The translations under genes and the position numbers were made by a program. This document shows positions 20,001-29,681 of a stretch of DNA of 64,000 bases, in pieces. The stretch's first letter is position 1. Each line of letters begins with the position of its first letter. The notes below the pieces were generated by a model. The model ran no database searches. It saw nothing but the letters and a program-made list of their open reading frames with translations, and was not told where the DNA came from. This stretch comes from Pyropia yezoensis (lineage: Eukaryota; Rhodophyta; Bangiophyceae; Bangiales; Bangiaceae): contig CM020620.1 of NCBI GenBank assembly GCA_009829735.1, positions 22,604,020 through 22,668,019 of the forward strand. The letters run 5' to 3'.

Positions 20001-21102
20001 CTCCAAGTTCACTCGAGCAATCCCGTTGAGAACCATCACGGCTCTGGATGTCACGTCGGCCTTCTGCGAGTACTGGATAGCTGCCTACGGCCCTCCAGAC
20101 TCCGTCTTAACCGACAACGGTCCCCAGTTTGCATCCCTGTTCTTCCAAGGAGTCTGTGACCTGATGGGCATCAAGAACTTGTACACCACGACGTACCACC
20201 CTCAAACGAACGGCCAGGTGGAACGATTCAACCGGACCCTAGTGGACATGCTACGGCACTACGTGGAGGAGCACCAAGAAGACTGGGACGAGCTACTGGC
20301 TGTCCTCACTCTAGCCTACAACTCCCGAGTTCACCGGACAACGGGAGTCGCTCCCCTCGACTTTGTCACCCCGAGGCGGCTGACCAACTTCTCCCTGGAA
20401 AGAATACCGGATGGTCTCCAGCCTGCACTGAAGTCAGGTCCCAAGGCAAAGGATGAGTTCCTGGAACAACTAAAGCTCCTGCTCCCAAGAGTCAAGGAGT
20501 CAATTTCAAAGACCCAGGAGCGATACAAGCGGGACTATGACAAGGGTGTCCGGGAAAAGAACAAGGAACTGGGTGGTGGCGACTGGGTTTTTGTGGACAA
20601 CCATAGCAAGACCCGGGGGAAGCTGGACTCTAAGACGGATGGACCTTATGAGATTCTCAATACGGATGGCTGGACCTTCCTTCTAGACGTGGATGGCTCT
20701 CCGTACCGGGTGAGCAGCGACCATGTCACCCGAGCTCCACCGCCAAGCCAACGGGACTTGACCCGGCGTAAGCGGACTGCGATACCCTGGCTATCCCAAG
20801 AAGAAGGTCGGGAATTTGTCTACGTCAAGTTTGTCGACCATGCCTGGAGAGATGGACGCCTGTACCTGCGAGTACGCTGGTTCGGTTTCAACCCGGCAGA
20901 TGATACCTGGGAACCCTCAAACCGGCTACCCATCGCGGACGTCTGTGCCTACACGCGACGGAACGGGATTGAGGGCACTCCCGTGGCCAGAGCCGGCAAG
21001 ATTCTGGAGTCGGACACGGAGGAGGACCAAGAGGACGGGGCCAACCAAGACCCTCGGGACGAGACGAGCTCACCCGCAACGGATGCGGAACAAGAGGATT
21101 GA
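16987..21102 (+). CDS. pol: E1 Pol polyprotein (PR-RT-RH-IN-chromodomain)
   Basis: Open frame of about 1,370 codons in the -1 frame relative to gag. The first ATG is at 17200, but synthesis as a Gag-Pol fusion by frameshifting at 17002 is more likely. Domains in order: aspartic protease (VVDTGAGPSVI, about 17236-17268); reverse transcriptase (FCVDYRRLNEMT, PFGLTNAPATFQ, and YLDD at 18610-18621); RNase H (LETDACGVQVGC, TERECLAVVWA); integrase with an HHCC zinc domain (HPGINRMY ... CISCARN) and the catalytic triad in SMDILGP, LTDNGPQF and NGQVERFNRTL; and a C-terminal chromodomain (FVYVKFVDHAW ... LRVRWFGFNPADDTWE, about 20815-20960), which in chromoviruses can steer integration to particular chromatin. 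No internal stop or frameshift. Confidence 0.95.
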   Translation, partial: GLLGAGKRVGQALSPSVFPNLQRQGTSTCSPLACREKGRQLPAQPVAAWTPCLFKGTLLVLRKENLKINARMRVGDSLPQAVTPVVDTGAGPSVITENLLPPGWRRHAWRAPTKTRIVDASGQTLRPLGRLPVAIYVNNEPMLFPFLVVKTLSVPLILGWDFQKQHVKSILPGEGKVQFNHGFVSPVLEHLDTKFRVAKNQKERIPPSTLTLIKPVLLPPRSETKVQVTTRTAGQCLIYGRKEFLAKHRLYLAHGHHKKVERHTPFSVLIVNVSRKPITLAKGTRVGTAEPYRGSARAMSKEDLFNLQQELASNLTALNVSPEQEQAGRTTPKPEQAPPGMPKVNQENVPLDLKEALEKLLQEHRHLWSGELGKMDATLHRIQLKPDAKPVHMHPYRAGPHRRDEIEKQVNKMLKMDVIEPSDGEWAFPVVVVPKPGGHFRFCVDYRRLNEMTVKDVYPIPRMDDCLDFLGDATLFSTLDCNAGYWQIPLADEDKDKTTFTCHMGLFRCKRLPFGLTNAPATFQRAIDIILSGLRWRTCLVYLDDIIVFSKTPAEHLEHLREVLALLSKAGVTLKAEKCHLFETEVEYLGHVLSPGELRVNEKNIKALRHARQPKTQTELKSFLGMCNVYRRFVRDYALIARPLTKLTSKKLPAQLPVFDEKQTAAFEELKKRLTTTPVLALPKREGQFVLETDACGVQVGCSLLQQQPDGHFLPIGYYSRVLTPAEKNYSTTERECLAVVWACFLLRPYLEGQEFLIRTDHASLRWLLCMDSSQGRVARWRLRLSEFKYKVCTRAGREHHCADTMSRLETPAADTGPIPEEIPCFILPNVGRGWHAPLYETPDAHQPVTIHRMLEAQLTDPQCLELRHQMDLNRNSRFSESTDGLLVRVSPFDGATQVYVPRSLRTDILRLEHSSPQAGHPGINRMYASMRRHYYWETMASDVHKCLEACISCARNRLSQRKKTSKLRLFPAAEPFASLSMDILGPLPETSSGNIYLLIICDRFSKFTRAIPLRTITALDVTSAFCEYWIAAYGPPDSVLTDNGPQFASLFFQGVCDLMGIKNLYTTTYHPQTNGQVERFNRTLVDMLRHYVEEHQEDWDELLAVLTLAYNSRVHRTTGVAPLDFVTPRRLTNFSLERIPDGLQPALKSGPKAKDEFLEQLKLLLPRVKESISKTQERYKRDYDKGVREKNKELGGGDWVFVDNHSKTRGKLDSKTDGPYEILNTDGWTFLLDVDGSPYRVSSDHVTRAPPPSQRDLTRRKRTAIPWLSQEEGREFVYVKFVDHAWRDGRLYLRVRWFGFNPADDTWEPSNRLPIADVCAYTRRNGIEGTPVARAGKILESDTEEDQEDGANQDPRDETSSPATDAEQED
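17002..17008 (+). promoter_or_regulatory. Canonical -1 ribosomal frameshift heptamer GGGAAAC
   Basis: The zero-frame codons read CCG GGA AAC GAG TAG, so the heptamer is G GGA AAC in exact X XXY YYZ register, six bases before the gag stop. The -1 frame is the pol frame, open from 16987 (after a TAA at 16984-16986) to 21102. Slipping here therefore joins Gag to Pol directly. A 7-bp hairpin (TTCTCCC/GGGAGAA, about 17073-17096) and a possible GGGCAGG/CCTGTTC pairing lie downstream and could stimulate slipping; these structures are guesses. Confidence 0.85.
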
Positions 21103-21247
21103 GAAGAAGGGAACGGGTATATCAAGGAGAACACGCAATGCAAGCATGGAACAATCAAGGAAACCAAGCACCCGCTCGAGCAACCCTTCTCTCCGCCTCT
21201 TCCCTCCTCGCTTCTCCCAAGACCCTCACCCTCCTTGCCTCCAACTA

Positions 21248-23365
21248 CTACTCTCGGCGCGGACGCTGAGCCGCGGGAGTGTCCTCCGGCGCTACCTCCG
21301 CGGTACGACGGGAACCGGAGGAAGACGGGATGACGTAGTGCGGTGGACGCGGCGCATCCCGGTATGACGCCATCGGAGTAGTACCAGTAGTTGCCGGTGG
21401 CTCCCGCTCATCCAGATATGTCCGTCGGCGCCGCTGGAAGCCCGTGAAGGTCTCTGACCACTGCTGGGCCAGGCCATGCCGCGTCAAAGTCGCCAGAAGT
21501 TCGCCAACCACCGGGTTGTTCGACATCTGGCCGCTGTCCGCGCAAGCAAACACCCGGTCGACCACGTCGTTCAAGACACTGGCGTAAGTGCCCAGCACCA
21601 GGGAGGACCCGACGCCTTCAACCTGCACCGGAAGACGACCCAGCTGGTCTTCAATCATGCCGACGTCGTACTGGTCGCATGTTGGACCACCCTGGTTCAG
21701 GTACCAGTCAGGCACCCGGAAGCGGGTAAGGCGCAGAGTCGGCGCCGGAATCTCGAACCGGCCCGAGGATGACACTACCGGACGGTCCACAACGGCCCCC
21801 GAGACCGGAGTGCCCAACTCCAGCGGAGGCACAGCGCCGCCGGCGTTGGAAGAAGGCGTCCGGGGTAGAGCGGCCGGAGTAATCGGCGACCGCACGGCCA
21901 CTCCCAGACTCGCCGCAGACAAGCGCGGTGCCGGAGGAGCTTGAAGTACCGGCACAGCAGGAACAGGGCGCGGACGCGCCGGTGACGGTTCAGGCGAGGC
22001 AACCGGGGCGACAGGGGCAACAGGAGGAAGCGGAGCCGCCGCAGACGCCCGACCGACCGCCGCGGCCCATCCCGACTCCTGCACCGGCGGCCCAACTGGC
22101 AGAAGATCAAGGGCGGCCGGAGCAGGAAAGCTACCTAGCTGCGGCCACGCCGGAAGCGGCGTCGCCAGCTGCACCTTGGCCGGAGAAGACTGGTAGACCA
22201 CCTGCGCCCAACCGAAGCCATCCCGACGCGGGCGGTTCTGGTCGGCAATCGCGTTCAAGAAGTTCCGGTCATGCACCGGTACCAGACGCCGGAAGTCGAT
22301 CATCGCCTGGAAGAGCTCCTTGTACTCCTCGTCCTGGCTGCACAGGAAGTCGACGGTCAACTTGTCGACAATCCAGACCATCAGGAGGTCAGGGAGAAAC
22401 CAAAGCCGGTTGGACACCAAGACCTCGTGAAGCCAGTGGTTGGCCGCCAAGACTGTCATCTCGGACGTGTACATCATGTACGGGATTGAATGGAAGAAGC
22501 CCTTGATCGACGCCTGAGTCAAGGCGTCCAAGAAGTACCAGGTGCAAGGGATGCTGGAAGGAGCAAACCCGACCGGGATCTCGACTTCCTGCTGCTGCGG
22601 GATGACCTTGGGGTAGTATGCCGCCCGGTTAGCCTTGTCCAGCTTCCAGAACTCCTGGTGGTTGCAGCTCACAAGGAAGTCACGCTGACGCCCGCGTCGC
22701 TCACCCTGCTCCCGTGCCGGCGACAACTTGGAGTATTTCCGGGTCAAGAAAGGCGGCTCCAGAGCGACCATGCTCGGACGGGGGTCGCAGTTCAAGCTTC
22801 CCGACCCCTTGAGCGCCTCGTCCCAGACCTTGAGCGCCCGGTGCACGTACTCTTCCTCCTCCGGCCACCGGAGAACGGACGCGGACACGCGACGCTCGGT
22901 CAAGGGTAGATCCAGTACCAGCGCGAAGGGGAGATCCTCCAGACGAGCAACCCAAGAGGAACCCGAGAAGCTCTGGGAGCGGTCTTGTGCCAGGCGCATC
23001 TGGTCCGCCGTATGAAGACGTGCCTTGTCCATCTCGGTCAAGACCCCGCGCTGGAGTTCCTTGCGCCAGAGGTCCATGCAATCCTGCTGGCACTGGGCCG
23101 CGCCGGCGTTGCCAACCACCGTGGAGTAACGCCGGGCCGCCAGAGGGTCCTGCCCAAGGAGCATCTCCGGGAGACCCTCCGGGGGGGCCTCGACCGGGTG
23201 CATCGTGGACGCCGGGGGAACTCGATCCGTCCCCGCCGTGGCGACCGGCGCCGGCACCGACATCCGAGGAACCGGAGGCAGGAGAGGGGCACGACGACCC
23301 GAGTTCTCCTCCGCAACACTCGCCGCCGGAACCACGGGCCCAGCTTGGATCTCGGAACTGGACAT
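21248..23365 (-). CDS. E1 antisense ORF (705 aa), conserved in E2, function unknown
   Basis: Runs opposite to gag-pol, between the pol stop (146 bases away, tail to tail) and the 3' LTR, starting at a true ATG at 23365. The codon choice and residue mix (DMYLVN-type balanced regions flanked by Pro-rich linkers) look like a real protein. It has a Pro/Ala-rich N-terminus, a folded-looking core of about residues 110-390 (with FLVSCNHQEFW, then YYPK, seven residues, VEIPVGF, then LAANHWLHEV and LWFLPDLL), a long Pro/Ala/Val linker, a second compact part (FRVPDWYLNQGGPTCDQYDVG ... region) and an Arg-rich tail. The E2 ORF at 39623-41566 shares the core motifs with identical YYPK-to-VE spacing. I recognise no known domain. 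Expression would need a promoter in or near the 3' LTR reading inward on the minus strand. Confidence 0.8.
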   Translation of the reverse strand: MSSSEIQAGPVVPAASVAEENSGRRAPLLPPVPRMSVPAPVATAGTDRVPPASTMHPVEAPPEGLPEMLLGQDPLAARRYSTVVGNAGAAQCQQDCMDLWRKELQRGVLTEMDKARLHTADQMRLAQDRSQSFSGSSWVARLEDLPFALVLDLPLTERRVSASVLRWPEEEEYVHRALKVWDEALKGSGSLNCDPRPSMVALEPPFLTRKYSKLSPAREQGERRGRQRDFLVSCNHQEFWKLDKANRAAYYPKVIPQQQEVEIPVGFAPSSIPCTWYFLDALTQASIKGFFHSIPYMMYTSEMTVLAANHWLHEVLVSNRLWFLPDLLMVWIVDKLTVDFLCSQDEEYKELFQAMIDFRRLVPVHDRNFLNAIADQNRPRRDGFGWAQVVYQSSPAKVQLATPLPAWPQLGSFPAPAALDLLPVGPPVQESGWAAAVGRASAAAPLPPVAPVAPVASPEPSPARPRPVPAVPVLQAPPAPRLSAASLGVAVRSPITPAALPRTPSSNAGGAVPPLELGTPVSGAVVDRPVVSSSGRFEIPAPTLRLTRFRVPDWYLNQGGPTCDQYDVGMIEDQLGRLPVQVEGVGSSLVLGTYASVLNDVVDRVFACADSGQMSNNPVVGELLATLTRHGLAQQWSETFTGFQRRRRTYLDEREPPATTGTTPMASYRDAPRPPHYVIPSSSGSRRTAEVAPEDTPAAQRPRRE

Positions 23366-23535
23366 ACCGTCCAGACTCCGGGGAACGAGAGGGCCAAGGT
23401 GAAGGAGCGGAGGGGGGGGGGGGCAGAATCGGGGCAGGTGATCGTGACCGGGTGAAGACGCTCGACCTCGGCACCGGTGTGGACGTGCTCGAGGCTGTGC
23501 ACGGTGGCACCTGGTTCGGCCCGAGGACGTGCCGG

Positions 23536-23551
23536 ACTAGGGAGGGAGCTA
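23536..23551 (+). promoter_or_regulatory. Polypurine tract of E1 (weak)
   Basis: ACTAGGGAGGGAGCTA directly precedes the 3' LTR. The purine core AGGGAGGGAG is the best candidate for the plus-strand primer; it is shorter than usual and is followed by CTA. Confidence 0.5.
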
Positions 23552-24123
23552 TGTAGCATCCCTGGCCCCGACTTGGCGCCGACCCGGGACTGCAACCAGA
23601 GGGCACCAGGTGCCAGAACACGCCCGCCGTGTGGCGATGGTTGGCGGCCGTGGCCCGTGCCCGGCACTGGGATGCGGTGGACTACGCTATCCACACGCGA
23701 GAGAGGGATTTCTGATGTGTTTTTGCATATTTGTGAGGGACTTGATTTGAGAGAATTTGAGTGTGAGATTAGTGAGTGGGAATAGAATTAGTAGTGATAG
23801 TGGCCCCCGACCTGACGAGGTTAGACTCGGGTCGGGGCCACTCGGGGTTATGGGGGGGCTACCGGGCCAACGTGCCGGGGTTCCCCCAGATGCACGTTAA
23901 GAGGGACAGCGAGGCGCCCTCGGCCCGCGCCCTCAGGGAAAAAGACAACTGCGCGTTTGCTTTCCTCTTCCCCGTGTGCACTACCGTGCGTATCTGTTTG
24001 CCCTGCAAGCAGGCACGTGAGGCAACAGGCATACCATTCTCGTAGTTCCCCTTTCTGCGTTACCTGTCCCTTTCCCCCGAGGGATATTGACACGTGTCTG
24101 AGAGGATCGAGTTTTATACCACA
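23552..24123 (+). repeat. 3' LTR of E1 (572 bp)
   Basis: Same length as the 5' LTR and without visible differences from it. Followed by the CAAAT target duplication at 24124-24128. Confidence 0.95.
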
Positions 24124-24128
24124 CAAAT

Positions 24129-25397
24129 ATGGTGCCACGTCGCGCGCATGACGCCATATTCGATGCGATCACGTCCGTTGGAGGACGAATGACCCGGTTC
24201 CGACCTGTGCAGCAACGGGATCCGACACCAAGCCCCCCAAAGAGCGTCGTGAGCGCATCGAAATGTGCAATATACTGATACGCGATGCACCGGAATGATT
24301 GTGTTCGCTGTTGGGGAATAGAGCCCGCGCTCCCCATATCGGGCTCGGTTGGGGAGCACGGGGCTCCAGTCCCCAAGAACGACGGCCTCCCATTGGCTGT
24401 CACCGTAACACCAAGCCTAGCGAGATTCTAAGAATATGATGCGCCGTTTACGTGTTCATCGCCGTTCTGACGTACATTAGGCGTCAGAATTGTAGTTTCC
24501 GAAGGCTAGTTCTTGTGTGTGCGATTTGACGTACATAGACTAAGTTTGACCACTGTGCAGAACTCCACCCCCGCTCGGACAGGCGCCTGGAATCCTGGAG
24601 GCCAGGGGGCATTCGAGCGTCGGTAGCGGCTGTCTTCGCACGTGCCGGTCTGTCGTTGCCACGAACGAGCGGCTGGGAGGGCTGCTCGGGCTGCTTTGCG
24701 CCAGCCCCGCCACAGGGGCCTGCCCCACCTTCCCTTTGACATGTTTCGTGGGCATGGCGACCCACTGTAGGTACGACTCCAGGTGGGGGCGCACAGCCGC
24801 CCAAGCGACACGCAGATTTCCCAAACGATGTGGACAGCGGGGCCACGCAGCTTTTGGGGGCACCACGGCTCTTGCCCGAGGTGCCCCGCCCGGGGATCCT
24901 CGCGCAAGGCGCAACTGACCCGCTTTAGGGGAGGCATGTGTTGATCCTCCAACAAGGTCGCGCTGGCACAGCGGGAGGAGCTGTGGGGCTCTAGGGAGAC
25001 ACAGTACGTTGTGGTACCTTGGGGTGTCCCTGGAGTTTTGCACCGGGGCAGGACGGGAGGGCGAGATCCCCGGGCGGTGGTCTATAGCTGCCGCGGCGCC
25101 AGCACCAAGCACCCCCGTCGTCGACGACGCCGTCGTCCGTGGCGTCATCCGCCGCACGGTGCAGGCCGTCCCTCTCGGGCGCCTGCGCACCGCACTCGGC
25201 AGACTACGCTCTCGCCGATGTGCTACCGTCCCCTCTGCGCTCCGCCATCCCCTGTGCGTGCCTGGATTTTTCACGTCGCCTGTGGGGCCACACGCGTCGC
25301 GCTCTGCTCGGGCTCTACCGGCGACGACGCCTCGACCGCCGACACCCGCGCCGCAGCGGCTGCCGTACCGTGCACCTGCCACCGGATTGACAGCGCT
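24129..25397. other. Upstream spacer of the Harbinger transposase; no gene seen
   Basis: Continues the host sequence interrupted by E1. From 25070 to 25397 GC rises. Several open frames overlap on both strands, but none has a recognisable motif. The 5' end of a PIF/Harbinger element should lie here; I did not find its terminal inverted repeat. Confidence 0.45.
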
Positions 25398-27306
25398 ATG
25401 GACCACTACGCTACTGGGTATGCTGTTGACGATGGGGAATCCGACGCTGTTGGAGACGGCGTGTACGACGCTGCATCAGACGCGGTGTACGACGCTGTTG
25501 GAGACGCGGTGGGCGACGCTGTTGAAGACGTGGTGTCGGACGCTGTGAGCGACGCGGTGTGCGACGCTGTTGATAGCACGGTTTGCGACGATATGGAGGA
25601 TGCTCTGAAAGACTGCAACACGTTGGAGCTTTCGGCCGTGCTGGCGTCGCAGCGGGCGGCGGCGGCGCGGTGCGGACGGTTTGGTTCGGGGGGGAGGCTG
25701 TCGGCGAGGCGTCGGGTGCCCATTTACCGTGGCTCTGTGAAGGGCCGTCGAGCCAACAAGCAACGCGAATTTCCAGTTGGCGTCTACAACATCCGCCGTA
25801 ACTACTTTGGGATTAACGGGAGGCCCCCCGTCTATGACGAGCGCGACTTTGAGCGCCGTTTCCGTGTGCCTCGAGACGTATTTTTGCGCGTCTATGACGC
25901 GGTGAAGGAGGAGCCTGGATTTAAGCAGTCCGTCGACGCTACAGGGCAAGCGCAGGCTCATCCCCTTGAAAAGTTTGTTGCCGCATTCCGCGTGATTACG
26001 AACGGCGAGGCGTACGACCGAGCTGATGAGTACGTGCGGCCGTCGCGCTCAACCATTGCCACGTACACCAAGAAGCTGATAGACTTTGAGGTGGAGCGGT
26101 TTGGGCCGTCGTATCTGCGCAAGCCTACGGACGCGGAGGTGAGCGTCGTCCTTGCGCGCAACGAGCAACGCGGAATGCCTGGATCCCTCGGCTCGATCGA
26201 TTGCTTTCACTGGAAGTGGTCTGCGTGCCCGAAGGGGTTGCATGGCCAGTTCCAAAGCCGTAAGAAGGGGCGCAGTATTGTCATCGAGGCCGCTTTCGAT
26301 GAGGACCTGTGGATATGGCATTGGTTTGTTGGCGCTCCTGGCAGCTACAATGACCTCAACGTTCTTGGCGTGTCGCCTCTCTTTGACGCAGTGCAAGCCG
26401 GGAAGTGGCCTCCTGACAACCATCGATTTACCGTGAATGGTCGCGAGCGGGATATGCTGCACTATCTCGGAGATGGAATCTACCCTCGCTATCCCTTCCT
26501 TGCCACGCCATGTCCTGTTCCAACGCTCCCCAAGCACAAGGTTTTTAATTGCCCCAAGGGGCGTTACGCAAGGACGTGGAACGCCTCTTTGGCGTGATAA
26601 CGGGACGCTTCCACATTGCACTGCACCTGGGCCGATACCGCTCCGTCGCGCAGTTGAACACAACGTCGCGCGCCGTCGCAACACTGCACAATACGGTCTT
26701 CGAGGTGCGCCACAATGGCTTTGTCGCGCGACGCCGTGCGGCTGCCGCCGGGGTCGCTATCGCTGGACGCGCTGATCTTGTGGCTCACTTCTCTTGTCCT
26801 TTAGACGGTCAGGAGCCCGCCCAAGCTCCAGTGGACTCCCCTACTGTACAGGGGGGGTCGGGGTGGCCTGCGCAGGAGGCCCCACTGGCTGTTCCTAATG
26901 GCGATGGGACGCCACTCCCTTTAACAATGGATCCGGGAGGCGCAGGAGAGTCGGTCTAATGAGCCGGCAGGATCCGGGATTGGGCGCATGGCAGCTTCAC
27001 GTAGCGGCGATGGGGGAGCAGCAACATCCCCTGCTGTCGATGCGGGAGCTGCGCGCTTGGTCGGCAAGCCTGGAATTGGACTGAGTGGCTAGCCGCCCAG
27101 TACTGGGCGCCGTGCCAGGTGTTGGCGCGCTTCAGAACCTACCGGAGCGAGTGCCTGTTGAAGATCTGCCGGAGGGGTCTTTTCTTTGCGGTCTGCTGAG
27201 ATGGGTGCGCACGACTGACTCTGGGGAGCACGAGAGCTTGAGGGCAGATCTTGTCGAGCATTTCTGGCAGGACCGAGCCGCGCTGCTGTTGCCGTATGTG
27301 GGGTAA
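25398..27306 (+). pseudogene. PIF/Harbinger (HARBI1-like) transposase, frameshifted
   Basis: DDE nuclease of the DDE_Tnp_4 family. From the ATG at 25398 the first frame runs 399 codons to 26597. The N-terminus is an unusual acidic repeat of (S/Y/G)DAV units. The HTH-like middle (RNYFGINGRPPVYDERDFERRF) and the catalytic motifs follow: first Asp in LGSIDCFHWKW, second Asp in APGSYNDLNVLG, then DGIYPRYPFLATP. The last catalytic Glu (DVERLFGVITGRF) is found only in the -1 frame, at about 26573-26611, after a one-base loss near 26545-26555. That second frame ends at 26959. A third frame, 27085-27306, ends ESLRADLVEHFWQDR, matching the usual C-terminal tail of plant-type Harbinger proteins. As read, the protein lacks its Glu and should be inactive. 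Introns could explain the second break but not the first. Confidence 0.8.
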
Positions 27307-27323
27307 ACGATCGAGCACTGTAC

Positions 27324-27340
27324 TATATATATATATATAT
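27324..27340. repeat. (TA)8 microsatellite
   Basis: TATATATATATATATAT just downstream of the Harbinger tail, followed by a T6 run. Confidence 0.9.
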
Positions 27341-27344
27341 TTTT

Positions 27345-29681
27345 TCCGCTCTGCGAATTCTTTTTTCCTCGACTTGGCTTGTCTACGGCGGCATCCCACG
27401 ATACGACTCAATCTGCACTCATCAAGATGAGGGTCCCTTTTGGGGAGCCAAGGCGGCCCAAGCACCCCGGCGATGGGCGATGGAGGCGACCCGTCAGCAC
27501 CTACGTTGTAGGCGTCGGCGCGGTGCGGAGGGTGACGGCGTGGGGGGAGTTCGCGGCGCCATGCTTTCAATGAGGTTGCGCGCCGGCGAGCAAGGACGAT
27601 AGCTCGCCGGTGGGGGGGAACACCTACGGCGAAAGATTGCTGGCATGCGCCGACCTCGAACGAGGCTCTCCGCGAGGCGCCGCCGGCGCGGCGCATTCGC
27701 CCGCAGCAGCGCCTGCACTACGCGCCTTGTTCAGGGGCGTCAAAGTACACAAGAGGCTGAGTAGCTGCGTGGATTTCTTCAAACGGAGCGTCGCCTCTGC
27801 GGTCAGTGGCGGCGGGCGGCGGGGGGTCGCGCGGGGAGGATCTGGGCTGGGCGCCTTGGTACAGGCGCCTGTGGACGCGAGCCTGTAGGCGATCCGTGGG
27901 GAGTCGATGTCTGTGTGGGCGTGCCTTGGTCGATGCTACTGTGAGAAAATATTGGCCAATAAGATGGCGAGATCACATCAACTGCCGTCTCAATAGGAGT
28001 CGCAGTCCTCGCTGCCCCACCTTACAGTACCCGCCGAACGCTGCCACGCGCTCCGAGGGCCACGGCTCTGGCCGAGTCCCGCCGGCCGCCAAGTCCCAGC
28101 CCTCTGGGCTTGCTGTTCATACCACGCTCCTGGTCCTCCCCGCCCACCACCCCCGCCCACCCTGGCCCCGCGTGCGTGACACGGCCTCTGACGCCACCGA
28201 CATGGCTGTCGCCGTCCCCGGCTGCTGCCACTGCGCACTTGCGCCCTGAAGGCGGCAGTCCGCCGCAAACGCCCACCAAAGCTGGTCGGCCAGAAGGGCG
28301 GTGGCTGCCGATCGGCGAAGGTGGCTGCGGTAGCGCGACCCATGGAGATGGTGATGGGGGCGGCGGCCGCCGACGCCACCAGCAGAGGGGCTTGCGGTAG
28401 TGGCGGCGCTGGTGCTGGCGGTGGCGGCCGCGGTTGCGGCGCCGACGGCGATGCTGGCGTTGCTGGCACCAACAGGCTGCAGGGAGGAAGCTGCAATTGT
28501 CTACCGTGCCCCCGCGCTTTCGTCCTCCGCTCCTGCCATGCCCAGCGGCGAGGGGGATGCCGACGGGGACGGCGAGGCTGGTGGCGGCGACGCCCGCAGC
28601 GCCCGCCGGCACATCTGCGGCCAATGCGTGACGAGCTTGGCGAAGAGTCCCTTATGGTGTCGGTGGCAGCGATCGTGCAGGCGTAGGTGGGCACGGCGGT
28701 TGCGGTGGGCGTGGAGGTGGACATGTCGGTGGCCTTGTCGGTAGGCGATGCGGTGGAGGTGTCCGTGGGCGTGGATGTGACGATGGGCGTGGCGGTGGAG
28801 GTGTCGGTGGGTGTGGAGATGGCGGTTGGCGCTCCGGTGGCAGTGGCAGTGGGTTAAGAGGTAGGCAATTGCCGGAGGGCCCACTGAAGTGGTGGGTTTA
28901 CCTCTGCGCCTCACCATACTGCTGCTGCACCGGACAGGGGGGCTCCTGAAGGCTGAGTGGGCGGGCGCCGTAGCAGAGGTAGGTCTGGCGGGCGGGCGTG
29001 CTGGATGATGTTCCTCATGGTTCTGGGCATGTGCCTCTTGAGGCGAAGGACAGCCACAAAATCATACGGCCCCTGGCTTTTCTACAGTACTAGAAAGAAT
29101 GCACGAGCGCCCACCTCAACAAGCGCATCCCCCGAACGCACACAGGAGCACCCACAAACGCAAACAAGCATACACGGCAAGGCGTCCATCAGCGCTGTCT
29201 CACAAACAAGAGGTACAAAGTAGAGACGAGGCACAAACAAAAACGAACTCCGCGACAGAAAAGAAATGACAGAGAGGAACGCAAAGCCTTCCAGCAGCCT
29301 GAGCCTCCAAAGAACACAAGAAACACAAAAACCAGTAACCACAAGAGGGGCGCAACGTTTCTACCCATTGTCCGCGCCTCACTTAGCAGCAGGGGGGGAG
29401 GGGGGCAAAGCCGCGTCGCCGGTTGCGCCAGTGGCAGCGTATTCAACACCGTCCGCGTCGTTTGAAGGCGAGAGACGCGGCGTGGCAGGCAGCGGAATGG
29501 ACGCGGGCGGCAACGGCAGGCCTGCCGTGACGGCCTCGGCAATGTCGTGCAGCACAGGAGAGAGTGACGCTGCAGAGGGCTTGCTGAACCCACCACGAGC
29601 ACGGCGGTGCCGAACAGGCGTGACGTAGCCCTTGGATGTGACAGCTAACGTGGGAGACATACCCGCCTCAGGCGGGCTCGG
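27345..29681. other. No confident gene; GC-rich low complexity with a degenerate hexamer repeat
   Basis: At 28690-28855 a degenerate repeat of the type GTGGGCGTGGAGGTG reads as alternating Val/Gly/Glu on the plus strand (VGVEVDMSVALSVG...) and as a His-rich protein on the minus strand (HRHAHRHIHAHGHLHR...). The minus frame has an ATG at 28917 and ends at 28501 (138 codons). Neither strand shows a known domain. The part from 29090 to 29680 is A-rich and could be the 3' region of the minus-strand gene that ends at 29682. Confidence 0.4.

Larger units (their letters stand above)
14473..24123 (+). mobile_element. E1: intact Ty3/gypsy chromovirus with antisense ORF
   Basis: A 9.65-kb LTR retrotransposon. 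It is bounded by 572-bp direct repeats that begin TG and end CA, and is flanked by a perfect 5-bp target duplication CAAAT (14468-14472 and 24124-24128). In order it carries: primer binding site, gag with a CCHC knuckle, pol (protease, reverse transcriptase, RNase H, integrase, chromodomain), a large ORF on the opposite strand, a short polypurine stretch and the 3' LTR. The order RT before integrase marks it as Ty3/gypsy, and the C-terminal chromodomain as a chromovirus. I could see no difference between the two LTRs by eye, and both main ORFs are open, so insertion should be very recent and the element may be active. Confidence 0.95.

Noticed and set aside
24540-25406. 288-codon minus-strand ORF upstream of the Harbinger transposase
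   Set aside because: No recognisable domain, starts at a non-ATG or weak site and overlaps other open frames on both strands.
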